Shown here: piece by piece, positions 9,408-20,757 of the stretch
How the letters are laid out: every line of letters starts with the position of its first letter
How positions within the stretch are numbered: the stretch's first letter is position 1
Assembly (NCBI RefSeq): GCF_014839805.1
Contig: NC_051138.1
Location: 13,973,520 to 14,037,519 of the forward strand
Length of the DNA stretch: 64,000 nucleotides
Origin: Manduca sexta
Lineage: Eukaryota; Arthropoda; Insecta; Lepidoptera; Sphingidae
Direction: 5' to 3'
Translations under genes and position numbers: made by a program
The notes under the pieces: generated by a model
What the model was told of the DNA's origin: nothing
What the model saw: only the letters and a program-made list of their open reading frames with translations
Databases searched by the model: none

Positions 9408-12400
9408 TTAATGTCCTTCTTCGATAGTCATAGCTGTCAATTTGGGTTCATAATCCTTGTCCAAGGTCTTCGTGCGCAGGATCTCTTTGTAAAGGAACGC
9501 TGACTTGCGCGGGGTGCGCGTGCGTTCGGGGCTGTTGTAGTCCACCTCGTAGAGACCGAACCTTTGCCTGTAATTTGTATTAAAAAAAACTGTACTTTAT
9601 GACTAAAGAGATAGTGAAAGAATACTGTGAGTGTAAATGCTAGAATAGAGGTGACTTCATAATTTATACTCTAGATGTAACAGTAGACGAGTGGACTTAA
9701 TTTGTGTGGAATATAGGCCCAACCTAGACTCTTTGTCAATAACGTTGACTTTATCTTGTCCTGCTCCACTTTAGGTTCGGTGTGGTACTCTTCGTGTTTG
9801 TTGCAGGAAAGGTTTTGATATCCAGTCCCCTTATCTAAGTAAATCTTATCTTACTAATATTATAAATGCGAAAGTTAGTACAAATGTTTGGATGTTTGTG
9901 ACAAGTACACGCAGAAACGGCTGAACGTATTTAAATGATATTTGGCACACGAGTATATCATGAACTGCATTAACACATAGCTATTTTTTATCCCGTGATT
10001 TTATACTATAGAATTTTTCTTTTTTATAGATGGCGCTGGCGTCTTGCTGGTTGCGCTTTAAATCGCTTCAGTGTTTTAGGGCCTATAGTAGGAAAGGCTG
10101 GTCACGCGGGCGAGGCCGCGAGCAATACTTAATTGTTAAATACAAACCACATAAAGTTTTACCGGTCATGGAATGCACACAGAAACTTTGGGTAAACTAC
10201 TTATATAACCACGAGGGGACTTGTCTCCGCCAGACCAACAACTAAAGGAATTTATTACTTAAAAAAAGGTTATTATATACTCACGTATAGCCTTGCAACC
10301 ATTCAAAGTTATCCATTAGACTCCAAGGAGTGTAGCCTCTTATATCAGATCCATCATTAATGGCATCCAGAACAGCACCTAGATATTCCTTGAAGTGATA
10401 TACTCGGTCATCGTCTTCTAACCCTTCATATGTTGCGTAACCGTTCTCAGTGATAAAAATCGGTACATTGTTGTAGCTTTCACTTATTTTCCTCAAAGGT
10501 TGTAGAATCCCCACGGGGTTGTCTAAAATTAGAAGTTATCTATTTACATTGATAGAAGATTTCTGATTTTTTTTAAGATTTAAGCATGCATCCCCTATAC
10601 TCTGACACCGACCTACTGTATCATGATGGGTGATGTTAACTATTTGACGATTTCTCGTCGTTTCCAAAGGTCTTCGTATGTAAGCAGTGGTGGTACAAAG
10701 ATGTCGTACGATTCTGTCTCTCCGACGTTTTATTTTAAGATTAAAAGTCAATTGTTAGATAACGATTCATATTCTAGAAGCTTAAACAATCCCCCTATTT
10801 TTAAAAGTAACAAAAACCATGTACACCTACTATTGTATAAAACTGAAGAGGTTTTGTTTATATGAAAGCGCTAATCTCAAGAACTACTAATCTGATTTTT
10901 AATTTTTTTTCGCTATATTATTCCGGAATGCTCTAGGCTACTTTTGAAAAAATTCACGCGGGCGGAGCCGCAGGCAAGAGGTAGTTTAACATAAAATTAT
11001 AAAAGTCACCCACACTACTCTTCCTCTCAATATTTTCTGTATCATTTTATTAGAATATTTATGTAATAATAACAAACATGTCAAGTGGTGCTTTAGATTT
11101 CAATGTCAACAAGATAAGATAAACCCCCCTGTATATTATATAACACATTACCCTTAAAATCCTCTTCACATGTCTCAATTTTATCTACAGATATCCCAAT
11201 TGTCACTGGTGGTATAACTGTGCCCAGCATTAAAATGGATATTATAGCTTTGCATTGTCTTTCATGTAATATGAGTACAATTCAGTACTTGTTAGATTTA
11301 CCTTAATTCGCGGATGGGATCCAGTTAACCAATCAGGACTGGCGTAGGATATGATACTAAGATCATCATCGTATGATGGGACTTTGTAGTACCAATAACC
11401 GACTCGTTTCTGTACGTCAAATGTGTGGAATAGTGGTTGAGGCCAAACAAGTCAGAGGTACCGCGAAGGTAATCAATTTCTTCAGGTGTGAACTCTGGGA
11501 GTCGGGAGCGAGGATATCCTTGTTCAGCACTTTTCTGAGCTATTCTGTCTTTCACAATTTGAGGATAGTCACCGGACTCAAAGAAAATGGGATGAGCGTA
11601 CATGCCCCACTGGAAAAAAACATATAAATCTCTGGTTCTCTAGTGTACTCAAATAGCTGGAGTGGTGAATGTTCGTGTGGGCGCGTATGTATATGACACT
11701 ATTATGGGTATGTATATTACAGAGCTAATATTATAACATTTTTACTATAGTTTTGATGACGTCGACTATTTTCGAACAGATAAGTTAGGCAGATAAAATA
11801 GGATAACATGATAATTCTGGAGGAGAGGACTTCTTAAAACCATCAGCTGATAACTGGAGTTATCAATATATGATAAGAACTTTGCACAAATATAAGTAAA
11901 TTAGATTTTTTTCTTGCATACTAGAAGGGGGTGACATATCTAAAGACAATTTTGGTAGAAATTTAATTAAGGTTTCTTGGTGTAGCCCCCAACTACTGGA
12001 ACTCCACAGAAGTTAGTGCCTTTTTTATATAAAAAGTAGTAAACATTCATATATAATGCAACTCACATCAAACATGTTGGCATCTTCAGCTGCTTTTATA
12101 TCTTCCTCACTATCACTATTAGGCTCGTATCTTGCAGCGCTGATAGAAATAAAAATTGTTCCATTTTGTTTGGGCCTGTACTCTTTATCGTAGATGTGGT
12201 AGGCTTTGGCATGGGCCAATAATAAATTCTTACCACATATATAATCTCCAAAACCGGACATAGTATATAATGGAGCCAAACTGCCCTTCCCATAGCCTTG
12301 ACGACAAATCTCTCGCGGCTCGTTCACAGTAATCCAGTATTTAACTCGATCACCAAACAGCTCGAATAATACTCGTGCGTAGTCCGTGTACCAATCAATG

Positions 12401-13414
12401 ATATTTGGGTTGGTCCATCCACCCAAATCTTGGATATTCTGGGGTAAGTCCCAGTGGTAAATCGTTATCATGGGTTGGATATTGTATTTCAGTAATTCAT
12501 CGATCAGATTGTTGTAGTACGCTACTCCAGCTTCGTTGATTTTATCAGCGTAGGCGGTTGGGAATATTCTGGTCCATGCGATCGAGAACCGATAGAAATC
12601 GAGTCCTAGCTCTCTCATCATTTCTACGTCTCGTTTGTACAGGTGGTAGGAGTCGTTAGCGATGTCGCCGCTTGAACCATCGGCGATAGGACTTGGTACC
12701 ATGTGACACGTTTTGTCCCAAATACTCTCAGATTTTCCTGGAAGGGAATTATTTGCAATGGATATGAAGAAAAATGAACACAAAATAGTGCTTGCGCATT
12801 GCAACTACCGACAAGAACAAATTATGCGGTGATACCTACAATAATCTCTCCATACGAGAATCTACAAGTAAACTTTATAACTTGGCAACACATAAATTTA
12901 TTGGGTTGAAGGAAATTAATTCATTATTATATGAAATTTGAAACTCTGAAGGTTTAGACAGAACGTAAATCAACTCACCATCTTTATTCCAAGCGCCTTC
13001 TATTTGATAAGCGGCAGTGGCTGCACCAAACAGAAATCCATCTGGAAATTTCCTTGGTGACTGGCGAGCATCAACAACTTTACTTTCTACCAACCCGCCA
13101 TAACAAGCGAGAAGGACGCTAAAACAATTTGCATTTAAATAACCACAATATTATGAAGAACAAATGAAAATTTTGAAGCTATCCGGAAAAATGAAATGCA
13201 AAAATTAATTTTGTAATCTAATACAAAAGTAACGTTATTGCAAATATTAATTGTTAACACGAGACATTTCAAATAAAATCTCCCGGAAAAATAAAAAACA
13301 TGATGGGGATAAAACTTTTGAAATTGAAAATAAATTATTTTTTTTATGATACGTTTGCTAATACCTAATATAAAATAATACCTACACAAAATATTTATTG
13401 TTAAAGAATAACAT
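9408..13414 (-). CDS. GH1 beta-glucosidase / myrosinase-1-like, copy 2 (six coding exons, two frameshifts)
   Basis: Tandem paralogue of copy 1. Coding exons (minus strand): 13414-13386, 13118-12979, 12737-12067, 11609-11302, 10522-10285, 9567-9408 (TAA at 9410-9408). All introns are GT-AG; the exon 1 donor GTAGGT is better than in copy 1. The N-terminus is a split signal peptide. In the conceptual protein the acid/base glutamate (TVNEP) is near residue 196 and the nucleophile (ITENG) near 409. The C-terminus has the usual NFEWLQGY and RFGLYEVDY. About 515 residues would be normal for an insect GH1 protein. Odd: exon 4 is 308 nt where 309 would keep frame (base lost near 11391-11393), and exon 5 is 238 where 239 would (base lost in a T run near 10494-10497). 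As written, translation stops at 11325, before the nucleophile. Introns hold dispersed repeats. Either a young pseudogene or assembly indels; the splice sites and catalytic residues remain intact. Confidence 0.85.
9845..10125 (+). repeat. Dispersed repeat in the last GH1 intron (Helitron-like type)
   Basis: Begins 'ttactaatattataaatgcg' and ends near 'cacgcgggcgaggccgcgag', the signature of a very common lepidopteran dispersed repeat. Lies wholly in the intron between exons 5 and 6 of GH1 copy 2. Confidence 0.55.
10840..10990 (+). repeat. Dispersed repeat in GH1 intron 4 (Helitron-like type)
   Basis: Contains 'actgaagaggttttgttt', 'gcgctaatctcaagaactac' and 'cacgcgggcggagccgcagg' in the expected order. 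Relatives lie at 28685, 45865 and 48058. Confidence 0.55.
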
Positions 13415-13514
13415 ATTCCTTGGTCGTTTTTTTCTCACTGAGTTAGGTTTGTGATAGATGTAGTATTTATATTTATAGCTTATCAGTTTTCAAGTACTGG
13501 ATTATTGTCATGAT
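12100..13514. repeat. Duplicated block, copy 2 (pairs with 1-1516)
   Basis: Partner of the block at the left edge, same orientation. It covers GH1 exons 1-3, their introns and the TATA promoter. The left limit is set by the window edge, not by loss of similarity. Confidence 0.85.
13464..13471 (-). promoter_or_regulatory. TATA box of GH1 copy 2
   Basis: TATAAATA on the minus strand (a second at 13470-13477). A TCAGT initiator lies at 13441-13437, about 32 bp downstream, the normal TATA-to-start distance. This predicts a 5' UTR of about 25 nt before the ATG at 13414. Confidence 0.6.
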
Positions 13515-13985
13515 ACGCAGATCTCCAAAATTCGTAATATTCACATAATATACGATTATCTCCCTTCTCTAAACACGAGTGCTGGCACTCGTGCGTCGCT
13601 GTCACACAAAACTTCCTGCGTTCTTGTATAGTTGCGAGGTGTTTGGAGAAGGAAGATAATTGTATATTAGGTGAAAATGCGGAACGATTGCGTATTAAAC
13701 GTTCAATTTTGTAGTTTAATTGAAAAATCAAAAGAAAAAGAAACTTTTATAAACAAGCTTTTATTACTAGTTAATGAAAAATAACTAAAAAGTTAAAAAT
13801 AAATTAAACACGATAAATTAAATATTTGCGTTTTTATATCAGATTCATTTTTTATAAAAAAAAGCGTGTTATGTTTTTGTATTGTGTTTTTTCGGTTATG
13901 TAGCCCGTAGTACCTACGCTCGCAATGCGTTGTATTGAGCACTTAAAGATGTATGCTGATTATCATCTAGCACCTTAATAGTCAT
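13515..13985. other. No gene seen
   Basis: AT-rich DNA upstream of the GH1 copy 2 promoter. An open frame at 13731-13483 (minus, 82 codons) overlaps the promoter and looks like chance. Confidence 0.5.
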
Positions 13986-13989
13986 TAAA

Positions 13990-14460
13990 ACGAATAATAC
14001 TAGCCCAAATTCGATGAGGTTGTATCGCTTAACTATCGAGTGCCTATGGCCATTTACAAACTCCAACTCCATCATCAGACCCTGCTTAACATTTAGCCAA
14101 AGTACTCGTTAAGACAAATCATACGAGCTCAAATTTGATGGGGTTGAGTCACTTAATTACCAAGTTCCTATGGCCACCCTCGAGCTGCATCATCAAACCC
14201 TGATTTTTAGCAGCAAAGTATTAGTTGAAGTAAAATCCGTCTCTCTTACATTTGATACCTATATTGGGTTGGTTGAACAAAAATATGTACCTGATCCGCC
14301 ATTTTGTACGTGCGGCCATCTTGGAAATTAGTGCTTTTTATAATGTCTTATAGAAGTTAAGCTCATTCATTTGATGCCCATATTGGGTGGGTTGTTTTGA
14401 AATATGTACGCCGCTATTTTGTTACAGCGGCCATATTGGATTAACAACAAAACTAAATTT
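13990..14460 (+). repeat. Dispersed repeat with an internal 120-bp direct duplication
   Basis: 13990-14112 and 14114-14227 are diverged direct copies: both carry 'gcctatggcca' or 'ttcctatggcca', a 'tcatc' block and an 'aaagta' block. Downstream, the phrase 'ccatattggg / ccgccattttgt / cggccatcttgg' recurs twice (about 14260-14330 and 14380-14450). Gene-free. Confidence 0.5.
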
Positions 14461-15321
14461 ATATGATTGCATTGTCACGCGTAATTAAGATACATGTCAA
14501 ATTTCCACTCACTCGAATACTGGGATGTGGGTAAAATTTAGCTTGCAAGATTTGATTACGAACACCGGGACAGGTGAAACAATATATAAGCTTGTAAAAA
14601 CATCGAGTTCTCTATAATTATAATAGACCAGAGTATTGCAATAACCCTCTATATATTCACAAGATTCACCAGCACTAGCACATCTTCATCTTCGACAGAA
14701 GACATGTTATCGTGTCAAAATCGGACAGCTGAAAACCGTCACCTCTCGCGGCGCCCAGCGTCACATCCGTGCTTCAACTTTTCTATATGTTTTAAAAAAT
14801 TACGACGGCGCACAGTCCGTACCATATCTGCGCCCCATGTTTTTTCTGTGTGCCCTGCGCCTTAGTGGTAATCCGTACTACTATATAAGAACAAATTGTT
14901 AGACTATTTTATTTTATAAAAAGAAACAGATCCATAGAACAATCTATAGAATATTATATACGCACCTGCCTCCATCCTCTCTACACTACCCCAATTTTAA
15001 CTGGGAGAATGCTCATGGTATTAAGTACACAGTATACTATGTGTACTACAAAGTGTAAAATAAAATAAATAAATATTATGAAACATGATATGTATAACGA
15101 TCTAATTAATATGAACAATCAATTCAAGACCGTATTAAAAGCCATTTCGGCGCCATCCATTCAGACATTGATGTAACAACAATACATCTATGAACACAAA
15201 GCGAACGTTGCCAAAATGCTTGGGAATCTATTCATTACCTATCTGATCCGTGGCAGATTATTACATTACAAATCTACACTCCTTACTCAATACAATACCT
15301 CATTCTATCCTAGTATTTGTT
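14461..15321. other. No gene seen
   Basis: Unassigned, with a mildly GC-richer patch at 14735-14870. No long frame, no repeat match found by eye. Confidence 0.45.
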
Positions 15322-15545
15322 TTCAATATAGTGAAATGATTTCTTATGTTTACGCGAATGTTAGACATTGAAATAAAAACTAAAAACTATTTAAACGGAT
15401 TTTATCGCGGTTTTTTTATATTATTATTTTCCATGAAGGCTGCAAAGTCTTCGAAACGTCGGGAGAAAATAATAATATAAAAAAAACCGCGATAAAATCC
15501 GTTTAAATAGTTTTTAGTTTTTATTTCAATGTTCAATATAGTGAA
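15322..15545. mobile_element. Miniature palindromic Penelope-derived element with 14-bp target duplication
   Basis: TTCAATATAGTGAA occurs at 15322-15335 and again at 15532-15545, flanking a 196-bp insert. The insert is a near-perfect palindrome: 15365-15431 pairs with 15465-15532 with one A-run length difference. The 33-nt loop (15432-15464) holds 'catgaaggctgcaaagtc' then 'ttcgaaacgtcgg'. The arms carry the Penelope 3' terminal words 'ccgcgataaaatccg' and 'atttcaatgt'; the left edge carries 'tttacgcgaatgttagacat', the inverse of the usual 3' end. It codes for nothing and must have been mobilised in trans. Confidence 0.75.
15430..15468 (+). ncRNA. Hammerhead-ribozyme-like core in Penelope terminus
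   Basis: Reads ATGA, then a stem closing GAAG with CTTC, then GAAAC, then GTC. This resembles the hammerhead order (CUGAUGA - stem II - GAAA - UH). Penelope-like elements are known to carry hammerhead motifs in their terminal repeats. The first conserved box is not intact here (CCATGA or ACCATGA instead of CTGATGA), so catalysis is doubtful. The same motif recurs at 8838, 49020-48985 (minus), 53200-53165 (minus) and 51773. Confidence 0.35.
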
Positions 15546-16028
15546 TCAATTTGTATTTGGAACGCAATTTTGAATAAGGAGCGATACATTATACAGGATC
15601 ATTTTGACATGAGGTTACTAAATGACACCACATGTATATGTTTTTGAAAATACAAACCACAATAAGTTACTCGGAACGTAAATCTCGAGTAAAAATGTAA
15701 GTTTCAAACAGAATAAAGAGCAATGAAGGTAGTTATAATTTTACCATAAGCCACAACTGATACTCTAAGAGAATTCATCGCAGCGGCAAAACCACATTTA
15801 CATTTAGAAAAACACTCACGTGCACTCTCATTAACACAAAACGACAAAATTATCAAAAAAATAGTGAAGTAAAACTGGGATTTTTGGTGAACATATTCAT
15901 TATTCATGGATGATTTTTTGGCATATTGGTAGCAACTAGCAAAGGTAAAGACGAGTATATGGGATCATTTACTATAGAAATGTCAAAATCACTGTATACA
16001 TTGAGTTGTAAATGATAGTATGATAATG
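15546..16028. other. No gene seen
   Basis: A 67-codon minus frame at 15907-15704 has a hydrophobic N-terminus followed by a cysteine-rich stretch. It has no supporting context, and I treat it as chance. Confidence 0.4.
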
Positions 16029-16262
16029 TGGATGGATAAATTTGTTGTTTGAACTGAGCATGAAGAAGTACTTGGCAAGCATAATACTGGCAACAGATAT
16101 AAACGAGTTTGCACCGCTGTCAATGATAATGTTATCATTTCCGATAAAAATATTATGTCAGTGAATGGAGGAAATAGAGAGAACTGCGCAATTTAGCTGA
16201 GAATAAATCTATGCGTTAAATTTTAATGCGAGTAATGATTAGCTTTAATTTTATATGAACTG
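16029..16262 (+). repeat. Inverted partner of 2558-2800
   Basis: See the entry at 2558-2800. Here it precedes a SINE-A at 16303 just as the partner does in mirror image. Confidence 0.65.
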
Positions 16263-16302
16263 GAAAAATTTACTTTTTTTTTTATTAAAACAATATTATG
16301 GT

Positions 16303-16622
16303 AAGCGGCGAAAGCCGAGTTGCATGTGGAACGGATTGTCGAGAAGTATGCACGTTCAAATCCCAACGACACACACCGCTGGCTTTTAAAATGATGTGTG
16401 TCTTATTTGTGAATTATTGCTCACTTTAGCGGTGAAGAAAAACACTGTGAGGAAACCTGCATATGTGAAAAGTAATCGATAGGAATTTTGAGGGGGTGTG
16501 AAGTCTACCAATTCGGACTAGACCAGCGTGCTGGACTAAGGCCTAATCCCTCTCAGTAGTAGAGGAGGCCCGTGCCCAGCAGACGCACAGTATATAGTAC
16601 ACGACTGATATTATTATTATAT
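16303..16622 (+). mobile_element. SINE family A, full length but diverged
   Basis: Starts 'aagcggcgaaagccgagttg', B box region 'cacgttcaaatccc', tail 'cagtagtagaggaggcccg' and (ATT)n end. The A box is degraded (agccgagttg). 16623-17219 holds no gene. Confidence 0.75.
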
Positions 16623-17219
16623 ATGACATTAGGGCGACAAACAGCAATGCCAGAAAGGTGTTTAGAGCGTATTTAACTTACCTAACCCCACTGTTTTTGG
16701 GACAAGGTAAAAAAAATATTTGTCAAATCCATACAGTCATTGTCAGTTTGAAAAGTTTGAAATAGTATCCGGCAATATTCGTCAGGATTTTCAGTTCACA
16801 TCTTATATTGATTGAGGTTTTTACTATGAAACAGGTTTCCAAACTTTTTTTTTCTTCTTTGTACGTCTTGTAGTTTGCTTCTTACGACGCGAATCAATAT
16901 TATCTGCCTACATTGATAGGTAAATTTAAGCCAACAATTTAATACTTTCCTATCAAACCAGATAAATTTTCGTGTTCACTTACGAATTGTGGACCAACAT
17001 TTTTTGATCTTGTCAGTGTGGACCCCCGTAAAGTCTCACCTAGCCTCCGGTCGACCTGGACCGCTTTGAGAATCAATTTACTACTAGTAGAGATACGGAG
17101 GTACTGATAATACGTCGTTTTCAGATGTACGATCTTTAAACTATTGTATAATGAAATGAATCATAAATTAAAAAAAAAAAACAGTCTTATCCAAACACAA
17201 TATCATGGGATGGAGAAAA

Positions 17220-17600
17220 TTGGTTGCACGAGTAGCACGTCTGCCTATCCCTTCGGGAATAGATAGCTGATGAAATATTTAATGAAATAGTTATCAATCT
17301 ATATATATAAAAATGAATCCCTATTTCCCTTAGTCACGTCATTACGCGTGAACGGCTGCACCGATTTCACTATTTTTTTTGTTGTGTTTCTTATTGTCAG
17401 GAGAAGGTTCTTATGAAAGAAAAAATTGAAAAAATTGCGCGGAAAATTAGAAAATTTAAGAAAACTTTGTGAAATTATTAATTTTATATATCCGTCAATT
17501 TTTTGAAATAACTATCAGCGATTGACAGAATGCGCGCTGCAAATTCATAGTTAAGACGGGACAACGTCTGTCGGGTCAGCTATTATGGAATAAATTAATT
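17220..17600 (+). mobile_element. SINE-B tail fragment and non-autonomous Helitron-like element
   Basis: 17220-17275 matches the SINE-B tail ('tgcctatcccttcgggaata'). 17300-17595 starts TCTATATATATAAAAATGA, has 'gtgaacggctgcaccgattt', and ends near 'cgtctgtcgggtcagctat'. This is the known layout of lepidopteran non-autonomous Helitron-like repeats (5' TC, 3' close to CTAG/CTAT, no terminal inverted repeats). No Rep/helicase coding. Confidence 0.55.
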
Positions 17601-17911
17601 ATTCCAGAGGTCAATAAACGCGGAAAATTCGCCGTCCCGTCTTAATTAATTCAACTGTATATTTAGATTTGTAAAGTGCTAAGGGAATTCTAAGTCAATT
17701 TGCGAATAAATTAACTGAGACTATACTAAGACTTGAAATGAACGTTAAAAATATTTTGGAATACTCTTTAAAATACATTTTCTAGTCCCACTGGTTGACT
17801 TTTACAAGTGTGTGTGAGGCGGTATTAGAAAAGTCGAGTTAGAGTAAATTGTCTTAGGAAAAATTTAATTCCTAAGACAATATATTTTAGGTCGCATTTA
17901 TTGATCATATT

Positions 17912-18105
17912 ACACGCGCGGTATATCATAACGCTCTGAGTTACCGGGTTCGAATCCCAGGTCAGGCAAAAAAATGGGTTTTTCTACTCAACACCACTCT
18001 AGAGCCTGATATTTGTGCCCGATATGGCGATAGGCTCGCCCCCTATCACATCATGCAACGGACTACACTCAGCGAAAAATTTAGGATAAAGGCGTGATGA
18101 GTGTT
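17912..18105 (+). mobile_element. SINE family B, partial head
   Basis: B box 'gggttcgaatccc', then 'gatatttgtgcccgatatgg' and 'ggctcgccccctatcacatc', with a shortened tail. Confidence 0.7.
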
Positions 18106-18110
18106 TTTTG

Positions 18111-19414
18111 GTTTTAAATTGCATTTTATACAACTAAGGGATTTTTATACACTAATAGAAATGGTAACTCTCCTAATGGTAAATCCCACATTGCCTACAA
18201 GCATCAATGTCAAATATCAAGTTACGCTTTGAGTTCATAAGTCCTCTCATTCGGCACCTAGAAACGTTAGATTTTAAATATTCTATTCAAAATAAGTATA
18301 CTGGCTATAATATCTTTCAAATAGACCATAATAATGCATGTAAAGTCGTTGTAGTAGAAAACGATGAGACAAAACAAATTCACAAATATATCCACGAACA
18401 CGCAAAATAATTCCTGATTTTAAAAAAAATCCATCACATTAATCAAACTTTACACTTACATAACTACACTCACTACGCCAGGTCAGCAAATGAAGGGCTC
18501 TAACGCCTTAATTTCAGCTCAAATAAACAATACATTATGCCTACTTTTGACTTTGTTTATAGCCCATTAAATTGTGTTGAGAGCTCATAAATTCTTTCTA
18601 AGGTGTTATGGGCCATAATTTGCATTGTTATTTACAATTTGTCTAAAATTACTCGGCTATTATACTTTCTTAGCTTTATGTGAGACTAGGTTTTACTACG
18701 GGTTCACTTGGAAAGTAAAGAAGATATAGTAATGAAAACTGGGTATATTTTTTCCCAGAAATTTAATTTTTGTTATAGATGGCTAATGGCCATCGCATCT
18801 TACTGCGTGTGTCGGTGAAGAAAATGATTATAAAGACACGAACTAAAGTTCCCTCCGAAGACCAGGGGAGATCTTAATACTTAAATCTCCAAATGTACCG
18901 AAATTTTGTACAATTATCTCAAACAGGCAAGAAGCGTGATAGACTACGGAATATTTTAGACAAACCAATGTGTAACAAAAATAATACTGATCAGAACTGG
19001 AACAGAAAATCGTAGTTCCTTATACTCAGGACCAAATGCTTTATCTTTCACATTGTCCTGCCGAATATAATGGTTACATATTTTAAGTGTTTCATGGTTT
19101 GCATTTTAAATGCATGGATGACGTCTTAAAGATTGTATTTCTAAAAAACGATTTAAGTTTCTGAATTTTGAGAGCAACAAACAGAAATACGTATAAACCT
19201 TTAGTTATAGGAGTAATTTGTTTCGTACGTTTACACGCATTCCTTACAATGTAACACGAATTCTTTATTTACTGTACAAACAAGGACGTTTCTGAATGAA
19301 ATGTATGGTTGATCGGCACACACAAAGAAACTTACACTCTTACAAGTAATTCGTTGCATGAATAATTTATATTATTAACTTATGTTTTTTCTTATATTTT
19401 TTAAATATAATTTA
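18111..19414. other. No gene seen; one small orphan frame
   Basis: 18207-18410 (plus) is a 67-codon frame (starts MSNIKLRFEFISPLIRHLET) with fairly ordinary residue usage but no known domain or splice context; probably chance or a relic. The rest is AT-rich and unassigned. Confidence 0.35.
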
Positions 19415-19770
19415 ATATGGTGGTGGACTAAGGCCTAATCCCTCTCAGTAGTAGAGTCGGCCCGTGCCCAAGAGTGGGACATTATATAATACAGGGCTCA
19501 TATTATTATTACTGCCTAGGTGGCGTAGTTGTATTGCATGTCCGGTACAATAGCGCTCTGAGGTCCTGGGTTCGAATCCCGGGTCGGGCAAAGTGATATT
19601 TAGGTTTTTCTGCTCAGTATCAGCCCGGAGTCTGAAATTTGTGCCCGATATGGCGATAGGCTCGCCCCCTATCACATCATGGGACGGAACATACTTGGCG
19701 AAAAGTGGGTGCCCTAGTTGCGCCTCTGCATACCCCTTCGGGGATAAATGCGTGATGTTATGTATATGTA
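19415..19770 (+). mobile_element. Composite: SINE-A tail followed directly by full SINE-B
   Basis: 19415-19512 is the last 100 bp of SINE-A with its (ATT)n end. It is joined without spacer to SINE-B (19513-19765), which has the A box 'tggcgtagttgta', the B box 'gggttcgaatccc' and the tail 'ataccccttcggggataaat'. Confidence 0.8.
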
Positions 19771-19862
19771 TTATTATTACTATTTTATTTTGGCCAGACT
19801 AAGTAGTCAACATAGTTGAATCGACCCTTAATCGACAAAAAAAAATCATGTCATATACTTCA

Positions 19863-20195
19863 AAAGCGACGATAGCCTAGTTGGTTGTGCAACGGACTGT
19901 CGATACGAATGTCCGCAGGTTCAAACCCCAAGGGCACACATTTCTGACTTTCCTAAAGTTATGTGTGTATTCTTTATAAATTATCGTTTGCTTTAACGGT
20001 GAAGGAAACATCGTGAGGAAACCTGTATACCGAAGAAGTACTCTATAGGAATTTTTAGGGTATGTGAAGTCTACCAATCCGCACTAGGCCAGCGTGGTCG
20101 ACTAAGGTCTGACCCTTCTCAGTAGTAGAGGAGGCCCGTGCTCAGGACAAGGGCAGTATATAATACATGGCTGATAGTATTATTATATTATTCTA
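19863..20195 (+). mobile_element. SINE family A, full length
   Basis: Good A box (tagcctagttgg) and B box (ggttcaaacccc), complete body and tail ending 'gctgatagtattattat'. Confidence 0.85.
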
Positions 20196-20204
20196 TTTTA
20201 AAAA

Positions 20205-20385
20205 CACACACCCACCCTTAATCCCCGAAGGCGTCAGCAAAGGTGCTATCAGAGCACCCACTTATACCATGTATGTTCCGCCCATGAGTTAATAATGGGC
20301 GACCTTCTCGATATATTATTCATAAATTCCAGAGTTCGGGCTCAAACTCAGCAGAAAAACCCAAAATCACATTATTTTATGTGAT
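20205..20385 (-). mobile_element. SINE family B fragment
   Basis: Minus-strand tail and body ('acccttaatccccgaagg', 'agcagaaaaacccaaaatca'); head lost. Starts within 10 bp of the end of the SINE-A before it. Confidence 0.65.
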
Positions 20386-20757
20386 ATTTTCTATTTAAAA
20401 ACATTATACATACAATTATAACAGAAGCATTATAATAACTTCACACAATATTGTCAGACCTGAGAATCGAACTATGACTTCTCAACTCACACATTGTCAC
20501 TGACTGAGAAGGTATTTTATAATTACATAACAGCAGAACAAACAAACCAACAATCTGCATTATACTCCCTTAGTCTTAACACTTATTTATTCAGGGCCTT
20601 ACTAAAATTTACGAATCTGCTAAGACCTTATATTAAATTTAAGTGATCATTAAATTGTAGCAATATAAATACTTAACATAAAATTCCCCCGAAACATTGT
20701 CTAGAAGGCTAAATTTATATTATTTCTTTACAAATTACTAATAAGTATTAATATTAT

